The translations under genes were made by a program, and so were the position numbers. Below the pieces are notes generated by a model. The model saw only the letters and a list, made by a program, of their open reading frames with translations, had not been told where the DNA came from and searched no databases. This document shows, piece by piece, positions 1-5,778 of a DNA stretch of 8,281 nt (the stretch's first letter is position 1; each line of letters begins with the position of its first letter). The DNA comes from an uncultured Azospirillum sp. (lineage in GTDB: Bacteria > Pseudomonadota > Alphaproteobacteria > RF32 > CAG-239): contig UQAB01000042.1 of assembly GCA_900538765.1 (NCBI GenBank), forward strand, positions 1 to 8,281, read 5' to 3'.

Positions 1-831
1 GTTACCGATTGTTTACAATTAGGCTACACGTCACTAAAATCATGTACAGGCGGTTTAAAATGTCCGTTTGGCGAATACTGGGCTTGCCCTTGTGATGAGG
101 CTTATAAATATACTTGCGCCGGAAGCAACGAACAGCCGGGAACAGACAAATGTGGCGAGAAATATAAATCCTGTACCTGCGCTTCCGGTTACGAATGGAA
201 AGACGGTACCTGTGAAAAAATCAGGCCAAAGTGTAAAATCGGTTGGTATTATTACAGTAATAATACCTGCAATGAAGATATTATTGCCGGAAGAGAAATT
301 ATCGGTGTTGTTTTTTATCTCAATCCTGACGGCATCGGCGGACAGGCTCTGGCAATGCAATATGCCGGTCGCGATTATTGGTCTGATGAAGATGTAGATA
401 TTCCGGGACTGGAAAACAAAGCGTGTGTTGAACAGCCGGGATATCGGCCAACATTAGACTGTTCAAAAGCAACGAATGATGTTTCAAGCTGCGCTAACAC
501 AAAACTGATTACAGAATATTGCAACGCAGATTTCTGTAAAGCGGCGTGGCTGGCTAAAAATTATGTCCCGTCAAATGCACCGGAAACAAAAGGAAAATGG
601 TGTCTTCCTGCATATGGTGCAGGTAGTGGAATGTGGAATAATTTCCGGCTGATTAATCAAAAATTAAAAGAAGCCGGCGGCGAGGAACTTAATAGTAGTT
701 TTAATTGGTCATCGACGGAAAGCTCTTATGCGGAAGCTTTTGGTTGGGATTATTCTGTAAACCAATATGGCTCGCAAGTAAAACATGGCGGCGGTGTTGG
801 CGGGTATATCAGACCTGTTATAGAATTCTAA
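1..831 (+). CDS. Cysteine-rich surface protein with C-terminal DUF1566-like domain (5' truncated)
   Basis: The reading frame is open from the first base and ends at TAA 829-831. It gives 276 visible residues with the N-terminus, and any signal peptide, outside the window. Residues 1-90 hold 12 cysteines in short C-x(1-12)-C spacings (for example CPC at 29-31 and CTC at 58-60), which suggests a disulfide-rich extracellular stalk. From about residue 98 a second domain begins with REIIGVVFY, continues through DIPGL (133-137) and WCLPAYGAG (200-208), and ends with WSSTE (236-240) and the terminal IRPVIEF (270-276). This pattern resembles the DUF1566/Fibrobacter paralogous family, a C-type-lectin-like fold found in secreted proteins. 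Six more cysteines lie in that domain. The ligand is unknown; adhesion or surface display is an inference. The internal ATG at 355 is not the start, because the frame and the cysteine pattern continue upstream. The gene converges on the lipoprotein gene at 865-1503. A paralogue with the same RPVIEF motif lies at the other end of the window. Confidence 0.8.
   Translation, partial: VTDCLQLGYTSLKSCTGGLKCPFGEYWACPCDEAYKYTCAGSNEQPGTDKCGEKYKSCTCASGYEWKDGTCEKIRPKCKIGWYYYSNNTCNEDIIAGREIIGVVFYLNPDGIGGQALAMQYAGRDYWSDEDVDIPGLENKACVEQPGYRPTLDCSKATNDVSSCANTKLITEYCNADFCKAAWLAKNYVPSNAPETKGKWCLPAYGAGSGMWNNFRLINQKLKEAGGEELNSSFNWSSTESSYAEAFGWDYSVNQYGSQVKHGGGVGGYIRPVIEF
245..267. repeat. Perfect 23-nt palindrome inside the cysteine-rich gene
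   Basis: GGTATTATTAC at 245-255 and its exact reverse complement GTAATAATACC at 257-267 flank a single central base (A256). The palindrome lies within codons for the WYYYSNNTC segment at the junction between the cysteine-rich repeats and the RPV-type domain. The arms are AT-rich, so chance or codon constraint remains possible, but an uninterrupted 11-bp inverted repeat is unusual in coding DNA. No T-tract follows, so it is not a normal terminator. Confidence 0.7.
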
Positions 832-837
832 AAAGTT

Positions 838-859
838 AAGGCTCTCAGTCGAGAGCCTT
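838..859. terminator. Shared stem-loop between convergent genes
   Basis: A 9-bp perfect stem (AAGGCTCTC 838-846 pairing with GAGAGCCTT 851-859) closes a 4-nt AGTC loop. It sits between the stop codon at 829-831 of the plus-strand gene and the stop codon at 865-867 of the minus-strand gene. Read on the minus strand, the stem is followed within a few bases by a run of five T (complement of A830-834), a plausible intrinsic terminator for the lipoprotein gene. On the plus strand the T-run is only about three bases, so termination in that direction may be weaker. Confidence 0.75.
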
Positions 860-864
860 TAAGC

Positions 865-1503
865 TTACTGGGCGTTAACCAGAACAATTTCAACGCGTCT
901 GTTTTGTTCCCGTCCGGCCGCCGTAGAGTTGCTGGCAATCGGATTGGACGAGCCGTAACCTGCAGAATGCAGTCTGGAAGCGGCAACGCCGCGCAGATTC
1001 AGATAACTGGAAACAGAGCTGGCACGGTTAGCGGAAAGTTTATTGTTGGTTGCCGCGGAACCGGTATTGTCCGTATAACCGGAAACATAAACGTTTGTCT
1101 GATTATATTCGGTCAGAACTTTGGCGATGGAATCCAAAACCGGTTTGAAACCGGGTTTAATCGTATATTGGTTGGTATCAAAAGTAATGTTGCCCGGCAT
1201 AACCAGATTAACCTGCCCGTTGACAACCTGAACCTGAACGCCGGTGCCGACCAGTTCCTGCCGCAGCTTGCGCGCCTGAATGTCCATATAGCCGCCGGTT
1301 GCCGCGCCGCCTGCCGCGCCGATTCCTGCACCGATTAAAGCGCCTTTTTCACCGCCGACCAAAGCACCGATGCCGGCGCCGGCAACTGCGCCGATGCCTG
1401 TTCCCCATGCCGTTTTAGAAACTTTGCTTTCTCCGGTGTAAGGGTCGGTTGCGCAGGCGCTCATCAATGAAACTGCCGCCAGAGTTAAAATAATTTTTCT
1501 CAT
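865..1503 (-). CDS. yiaD: OmpA-family outer-membrane lipoprotein, YiaD-like
   Basis: This 212-residue protein anchors in the outer membrane by a lipidated cysteine and binds peptidoglycan through an OmpA C-terminal domain. Residues 1-17 form a lipoprotein signal (basic MRK, hydrophobic core, LMSAC lipobox with Cys17; Met at -3 is less usual than Leu). The mature protein opens CATDPYTGE, very like E. coli YiaD. A glycine-zipper segment at about 34-71 (repeated GxGxxxG, ending GGYMD) is followed by the OmpA domain at about 100-209. There TFDTNQ (107-112), GYTDNTG (142-148), Asp145, Arg160 and NRRVEI (201-206) match the peptidoglycan-binding signature; Asp and Arg are 15 residues apart, as in E. 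coli OmpA. The total length matches YiaD (about 219). The start at 1503 is chosen because AGGAG lies 7 nt upstream and the signal peptide begins there. A longer frame to 1599 would put an extra hydrophobic stretch in front. The gene is divergent from flgI, so its own promoter should lie in 1504-1632. Confidence 0.9.
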   Translation of the reverse strand: MRKIILTLAAVSLMSACATDPYTGESKVSKTAWGTGIGAVAGAGIGALVGGEKGALIGAGIGAAGGAATGGYMDIQARKLRQELVGTGVQVQVVNGQVNLVMPGNITFDTNQYTIKPGFKPVLDSIAKVLTEYNQTNVYVSGYTDNTGSAATNNKLSANRASSVSSYLNLRGVAASRLHSAGYGSSNPIASNSTAAGREQNRRVEIVLVNAQ

Positions 1504-1510
1504 TGTTTTT

Positions 1511-1515
1511 CTCCT
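1511..1515 (-). promoter_or_regulatory. Ribosome binding site of the yiaD-like gene
   Basis: On the minus strand this reads AGGAG, 7 nt before the ATG at 1503. It decides the start in favour of the lipoprotein signal peptide and against the upstream in-frame ATG at 1599. Confidence 0.75.
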
Positions 1516-1572
1516 GATAATTAAATTAAGCGCACCATAACACAAAATTGCAAACAAAGCGTAAACTAAAAT

Positions 1573-1588
1573 TGGCACGTAAATTGCA
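1573..1588 (+). promoter_or_regulatory. Sigma-54 (-24/-12) promoter for the flgI operon
   Basis: The sequence TTGGCACGTAAATTGCA matches the RpoN consensus (TGGCACG-N4-TTGCA) at every key base. The invariant GG is at 1574-1575 and the invariant GC at 1586-1587, with exactly 10 bp between them. The expected transcription start is near 1598-1600, giving a leader of about 33 nt to the flgI ATG at 1633. Sigma-54 control with an enhancer-binding activator (FlbD in Caulobacter, FleQ/FlrC elsewhere) is established for many middle/late flagellar operons. I could not identify the activator site. The promoter lies about 70 bp upstream of the divergent lipoprotein start, so activator sites could overlap that gene. 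Confidence 0.85.
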
Positions 1589-1632
1589 TATAACCACATA
1601 AGTTAATGTACAAATTTTGGGGTCATGAGAGC

Positions 1633-2757
1633 ATGATTTTATGTAACACTAAGAAAATAGCCGTTCTTGCGTTGTTTTTGTCAGCGGTTTTCCTGAATGC
1701 CGGAGAAGCTTTTGCTGCTTCCCGCATCAAGGATATTGCCGATTTTGAGGGTGTGCGTGAAAACCAGCTGGTCGGTTATGGGCTGGTTGTCGGTTTGAAC
1801 GGTACCGGTGACAACATAAAATCCATTACTTTCACCAAAGAAAGCTTAATAAGCATGCTTGACCGGATGGGAATAAATTCCCGTGACGGGCAGTTGAAGT
1901 CGAAAAATATTGCCGCCGTCATGGTGACGGCCAGTCTGCCGGCGTTCGGACGCCAGGGCAGCCGTATCGACGTTATGGTCAGCGCTCTTGGCGATGCCAA
2001 GAGTCTGCAGGGGGGTACGTTGGTTGCAACGCCGCTGGTCGGTGCAGATGGCGCGGTTTATGCCGTGGCTCAGGGGCAGATTGCCGTTGGCGGATTTACC
2101 GCAAGCGGTGCAAACCAGACGGTAACCAAAGGCGTGCCGACCTCAGGGCGCATTGCGAACGGCGCGATTATTGAAAATGAAGTAAATTTTTCTCTGGACA
2201 GTTTGAAAACCATTCGTCTGGCCTTGCGCAATCCTGATTTCACCACTTCAAAAAGAGTGGCTGCCGCTATTAATGCCATGCTTGGCACCCCGGCGGCAAA
2301 ATCCGTAGACCCGTCAACCGTATCTCTGGATGTTCCTGAAAAATATCAGGAAAATATTGTTGATTTGATGACTAAAATCGAACAGCTCCAGGTTCAGCCG
2401 GATCAGGCCGCCCGCGTTGTGATTGACGAAAGCTCAGGCATTGTCGTTATCGGCAAGGATGTCAAAATCAACCGTCTGGCTATTGCTCAGGGAAATCTGA
2501 CCATCAAAATTTCAGAAATTCCGTTGGTTTCCCAGCCGTTGCCGTTTTCAGGCGGTGAAACTGTTGTCAATACGCTGACGGATATTGAAGTGGATGAAAG
2601 TGTGGAAAGTAAGCTCAGTGTTTTGGACACAGGTGTAAATCTGCAGGATTTGGTTAATGGTCTGAATGCCCTCGGCGTCAGCCCGCGCGACCTGATAAGC
2701 ATTCTTCAGGCCGTTAAGGCCAGCGGGGCGCTGCAGGCAGATATAGAGGTGATTTAA
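1633..2757 (+). CDS. flgI: Flagellar P-ring protein FlgI
   Basis: FlgI polymerises into the P ring in the periplasm, where it surrounds the rod at the peptidoglycan layer. The 374-residue product has a Sec signal peptide (KK at 7-8, hydrophobic 9-23, AFA cleavage motif ending near Ala28). The mature protein opens SRIKDIADFEGVRENQLVGYG, the family hallmark, followed by GLVVGLNGTGD (50-60). Family similarity runs to the end (LQADIEVI), and the length is normal for FlgI. I prefer the ATG at 1633 over the in-frame ATG at 1606. The predicted sigma-54 transcript begins near 1599, leaving no room for a ribosome site before 1606, while a GGGG at 1619-1622 lies 10 nt before 1633. The 1633 start also gives a cleaner signal peptide. 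The mature protein contains no cysteine, unlike enteric FlgI, which carries a disulfide. It is the first gene of the operon; flgJ starts 1 nt after its stop. Confidence 0.96.
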   Translation: MILCNTKKIAVLALFLSAVFLNAGEAFAASRIKDIADFEGVRENQLVGYGLVVGLNGTGDNIKSITFTKESLISMLDRMGINSRDGQLKSKNIAAVMVTASLPAFGRQGSRIDVMVSALGDAKSLQGGTLVATPLVGADGAVYAVAQGQIAVGGFTASGANQTVTKGVPTSGRIANGAIIENEVNFSLDSLKTIRLALRNPDFTTSKRVAAAINAMLGTPAAKSVDPSTVSLDVPEKYQENIVDLMTKIEQLQVQPDQAARVVIDESSGIVVIGKDVKINRLAIAQGNLTIKISEIPLVSQPLPFSGGETVVNTLTDIEVDESVESKLSVLDTGVNLQDLVNGLNALGVSPRDLISILQAVKASGALQADIEVI

Positions 2758-2758
2758 C

Positions 2759-3109
2759 ATGGAAATAACAAATCAGACATATCTGCCGTTTGATACGACG
2801 GCGCTGAATGGAAAAAGTTCCGATGTTAAAAAAACGCAGGACTTGCAGCAGGCGCGCGAAGCTGCGGAAGATTTTGAAGCTTTCTTCTTGAGCAAAATGA
2901 CCGAAACAATGTTTGAAGGCATTTCGACAGACGGTATGTTTGGCGGCGGCAACAGCGAGAAAATTTACCGTTCGCTGCTGATTAACGAATACGGCAAAGC
3001 CATGGCCAAAACCGGAACGGTCGGCGTTGCCGATTATGTCATGCGCTCAATTCTTGAAATTCAGGAACAAGCCGGACAGGCTCCGGCCGGACAAACACAG
3101 GAGGTGTAA
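2759..3109 (+). CDS. flgJ: Single-domain rod-binding protein FlgJ (CheL-like)
   Basis: This 116-residue protein corresponds to the N-terminal rod-binding domain of FlgJ only. The core runs from about residue 31 to 101: AREAAEDFEAFFLSKM (32-47), GMFGGGNSEKIYRSLL (59-74) and GKAMAKTGTVGVADYV (79-94), the typical signature. The C-terminal muramidase domain of enteric FlgJ is absent, as is usual in Alphaproteobacteria, where the gene is often called cheL. The protein is expected to act in the periplasm, assisting rod assembly through the peptidoglycan, with wall opening supplied by a separate enzyme not in this window. GAGGTG at 2746-2751 is its ribosome site. The gene follows flgI by 1 nt and precedes flgN by 1 nt, so translation is probably coupled. 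The tail after residue 102 is Gln/Ala/Gly/Pro-rich and poorly conserved. Confidence 0.93.
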   Translation: MEITNQTYLPFDTTALNGKSSDVKKTQDLQQAREAAEDFEAFFLSKMTETMFEGISTDGMFGGGNSEKIYRSLLINEYGKAMAKTGTVGVADYVMRSILEIQEQAGQAPAGQTQEV

Positions 3110-3110
3110 T

Positions 3111-3566
3111 ATGGAACAGGAATTTTCACCCGCGGACATCAATACGAAAATCAATGAGTATAAGGAAGTAATCATGCACTTTGCCGCATTGCTTGAAAAT
3201 GAAAATCAGGCGCTCCGGGCTTATAACATTGATGCCGTAACCGCCTTGCTGGAAGAAAAAACAAAATTGGTGACGTCTTACAGGGCAATGGTCGCTTATT
3301 TTATCAAAAATCAGGAGAAATTCAAAACAGCGGACAACGAAGCCAAACAGAGCCTTAAGGAGCTGTCATTAAAGCTGGATGCCCTGATGAAAGAAAATGA
3401 CGCCTTGCTTAAAACTAAAATGGAAACCAGCCGGACTGTTATGGATTCCATTGTCCGCCTGGCTAAAGTCACCAGCGCTTCAAGTTCGACCTCTTACGGG
3501 GCTCAGGGAAAATATACCCCCGTCGACAACACGCAGAACGCGCTTGCCGTAAACAGAACATTATAG
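3111..3566 (+). CDS. flgN: FlgN-family flagellar export chaperone
   Basis: This small cytosolic protein of 151 residues is mostly helical and charged, with two long predicted helices (about 8-70 and 74-120) whose heptad-like Leu/Ile spacing suggests a coiled-coil hairpin. The C-terminal tail (about 121-151; SYGAQGKYTPVDNTQ then ALAVNRTL) is flexible. In characterised FlgN the C-terminal region binds FlgK and FlgL and guides them to the export gate. Assignment rests on size, helical pattern, tail and position directly upstream of flgK, since FlgN sequences diverge strongly. The start at 3111 is set by a strong AGGAGG at 3099-3104, 6 nt before the ATG; the frame extends upstream to 3027 only as overlap with flgJ. 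It begins 1 nt after the flgJ stop and ends 11 nt before flgK. Confidence 0.82.
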   Translation: MEQEFSPADINTKINEYKEVIMHFAALLENENQALRAYNIDAVTALLEEKTKLVTSYRAMVAYFIKNQEKFKTADNEAKQSLKELSLKLDALMKENDALLKTKMETSRTVMDSIVRLAKVTSASSSTSYGAQGKYTPVDNTQNALAVNRTL

Positions 3567-3577
3567 GAGATAGTGTC

Positions 3578-5767
3578 ATGTCAATGCTTAATGGTTTTGC
3601 CACATCAATTTCCGGGATGAAGGTTGCCCAGTCCCAGCTTGATATCATCGGGCGCAATATTGCCAACGTCGATACGCCGGGCTATACCCGCAAAACGGCG
3701 CAGCAGAATTCGGTCGTCCTGGCCGGTTCGGCGGCCGGTGTCAAACTCGGCAATGTCGAACGTACGGTCAATGAAAGCCTGCTGAAAAGTTTTCTGGCCT
3801 CAAATTCGACGGTCGGCAGCGTTTCCGTCAAAAGCGATTATCTCAGCCAGATGCAGACAAATCTCGGAACGCCTTCCGGCGAAAATTCCATAGCCATGAA
3901 CGTGTCTGACTTGCAATCGGCATTTAATAATTTTGCCATTGATGTTATGTCGGCATCCGGACGCTATAATTTGTTGAATTCGGCCCAGACGCTGACATCG
4001 CGGTTAAATTCTCTGACTTCTGCCGTCCAGAAACTGCGCGGTGATGCCGATGTCCAGATTTCCGCTGATGTTGAAACCGTCAACGGTTTGCTTGATAAAA
4101 TTGACGATTTGAACGAGCGGATTGTCAAAAACAAGGTATTGGGTTATGACGGTGTGGCAGATTTGGAAGACCAGCGGGATCAGGCGCTTCGCGAATTGAG
4201 CGGCTACATTGATATTAACTATTATCAGCGTGATAGCGGCGAGGTTGTTATTCAAACCAAAAAAGGCGTTATGCTGCTGGACAAAGATCCGCATTACCTG
4301 TCACATAATGCTATCACACAGGCCGGAGCGACCAGCGGGTATTCAGACGGAGCTATTGCCGGAATTTTTGTGGACGGTGTAGATATTACCGATAAAATTA
4401 CCGGCGGTGAGATTGCCGGCTTGATTGAAGTGCGGGATGAAACGCTGTCATCTTTGCAGTCTCAGCTTGATGAGTTGGCCGGTGTCATCAAAGATCAGGT
4501 CAACCAGGCGCACAACCGCGGAACGGCATTCCCAAATACGCCGTCAGAATTGACCGGAAGCCGTGATTTTATAGATTCGGCAGCCCAGCGTATTAAAATC
4601 GAAAACGGTGATGTCCGCATAACGATTTTTGATGAAGAAGGCAAACAGGTCAGTACCGGTTCACTGATTGGCGATATGGGCTTCAATCCCGACGGCGATA
4701 CCGTTGATAACATGATTAAGTCTATTAACGACTGGCTGCGTTCTCCCACTGGCGCCAATCTGCCGCAGGCCAGCGCCGGCGTCGATCAGGACGGGCATGT
4801 CTATATCAATACCGGGGACAGCAATTATTCTCTGTCGATTCGCGATGAAGCCGGCTCCACGCCGGGAAGCGAACAACAGGATGTCAGAATCAAATTTGAC
4901 GTCAACGGCGACGGCCATTATGACCGTACTGCGGAAGGTTTCTCCAATTTCTTAGGGCTGAATAATTTTTTCTCCTCCAGCCAAAATGAGGCGGTTTATG
5001 ATTCCAAGGTCTTGAGCATAGATTCAAACCTTGGCGTCCAGGAAAAGGTGACGCTTGAGTTTTCGGTTGACGGAAAGGGCAATCTTGGTTCAATCAATAT
5101 TTATCCTTCTGACAGTCTGGAGGATATTGTTAACAAGATTAACAGCAATCCCGCGTTGAACGGAGAACTGAAAGCTTCTCTTGTTCCCAACGGTAACGGC
5201 TATATGTTGCGGATTAACAATGTTTCTGGCGGGCAAATGGAAATTAACGAGGTTCCCAAAGCCGGCGGAACGACGACTGGTTTTATTGACCGCTTGGGGC
5301 TGAAGCCGTCCAATGCCGGCATGTCGGGAAGCATTTCCGTCCGTGACGATATTGCTTCCATGCCGGGGCTGATAGCCGGCGGCTCGCCGGAATTTGACAA
5401 GTCTTCTGGCGAATATGTCCTGAATGCCGCGGCTAATAACATAGCCAATGAAATGGGCAAGATTTTCTCTGAAAATCACACTTTCGGCCAGGCAGGAACA
5501 ATTGCCTCAACAACGACAACTCTGTCAAATTATGCGGCGACTTTTGTCGGCAGCATAGCCTCCGGTGTAAGTGATGCCGAGGCTGCCTTGTCTTATCAGC
5601 AGGAGCTCAACAACTCAATTACAACGAAGGAAGCAGAGTTAAGCGGAGTTGATATTGATGAGGAATTGGCGCAGCTGATTATATTTCAGAAAAGTTATGC
5701 CGCTTGTGCCCAGTCTTTTACGGCGGCTAAAGAAATGTTAGACATTCTGCTCGGCATGATGCAGTAA
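3578..5767 (+). CDS. flgK: Flagellar hook-associated protein 1, FlgK (enlarged)
   Basis: FlgK forms the first junction ring between hook and filament, exported through the flagellar apparatus. The product has 729 residues against about 550 in E. coli. The N-terminal D0 helix carries the rod/hook signature NIANVDTPGYTRK (27-39). The C-terminal helix (687-729) has the ELSGVDIDEELAQLIIFQKSY pattern that ends FlgK proteins. The extra length is in the middle. Two successive segments, about 374-464 and 511-578, share the order (D/S)xx(D/E)xIxxIN, a beta-rich stretch and a closing F/R-LGL (458-461, 572-575), and resemble flagellin IN-type modules. An EF-hand-like loop DVNGDGHYD lies at 441-449. One cysteine occurs in the C-terminal helix (YAACAQS). 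AGGAG at 3565-3569 lies 8 nt before the ATG and overlaps the flgN stop. Identification is firm; the module reading is inference. Confidence 0.97.
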   Translation: MSMLNGFATSISGMKVAQSQLDIIGRNIANVDTPGYTRKTAQQNSVVLAGSAAGVKLGNVERTVNESLLKSFLASNSTVGSVSVKSDYLSQMQTNLGTPSGENSIAMNVSDLQSAFNNFAIDVMSASGRYNLLNSAQTLTSRLNSLTSAVQKLRGDADVQISADVETVNGLLDKIDDLNERIVKNKVLGYDGVADLEDQRDQALRELSGYIDINYYQRDSGEVVIQTKKGVMLLDKDPHYLSHNAITQAGATSGYSDGAIAGIFVDGVDITDKITGGEIAGLIEVRDETLSSLQSQLDELAGVIKDQVNQAHNRGTAFPNTPSELTGSRDFIDSAAQRIKIENGDVRITIFDEEGKQVSTGSLIGDMGFNPDGDTVDNMIKSINDWLRSPTGANLPQASAGVDQDGHVYINTGDSNYSLSIRDEAGSTPGSEQQDVRIKFDVNGDGHYDRTAEGFSNFLGLNNFFSSSQNEAVYDSKVLSIDSNLGVQEKVTLEFSVDGKGNLGSINIYPSDSLEDIVNKINSNPALNGELKASLVPNGNGYMLRINNVSGGQMEINEVPKAGGTTTGFIDRLGLKPSNAGMSGSISVRDDIASMPGLIAGGSPEFDKSSGEYVLNAAANNIANEMGKIFSENHTFGQAGTIASTTTTLSNYAATFVGSIASGVSDAEAALSYQQELNNSITTKEAELSGVDIDEELAQLIIFQKSYAACAQSFTAAKEMLDILLGMMQ

Positions 5768-5772
5768 GGAGG
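5766..5772 (+). promoter_or_regulatory. Ribosome binding site deciding the flgL start
   Basis: AAGGAGG overlaps the last two bases of the flgK stop codon. Two consecutive ATG codons follow, at 5776 and 5779. Spacing is 3 nt to the first and 6 nt to the second, which favours the second. Confidence 0.7.
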
Positions 5773-5778
5773 TTTATG

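Noticed and set aside
55..397. Opposite-strand open frames sharing an IITVIIP peptide
   Set aside because: The shared peptide is a product of the palindrome at 245-267 read on both strands. The real gene is the frame starting at base 1.
355..831. ATG at 355 as the start of a 158-residue protein
   Set aside because: The same frame is open to base 1 with a continuous cysteine-rich sequence and domain start upstream, so this is an internal Met.
1137..1146. AAACCGGTTT palindrome inside the lipoprotein gene
   Set aside because: Ten bases is within chance expectation, and the codons explain it.
1504..1599. N-terminal extension of the lipoprotein to an ATG at 1599
   Set aside because: A strong ribosome site and a lipoprotein signal peptide both point to 1503. 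The extension overlaps the sigma-54 promoter region and would spoil the lipobox position.
3027..3110. Upstream extension of flgN to 3027
   Set aside because: It overlaps flgJ in another frame; the AGGAGG at 3099-3104 fits the ATG at 3111.
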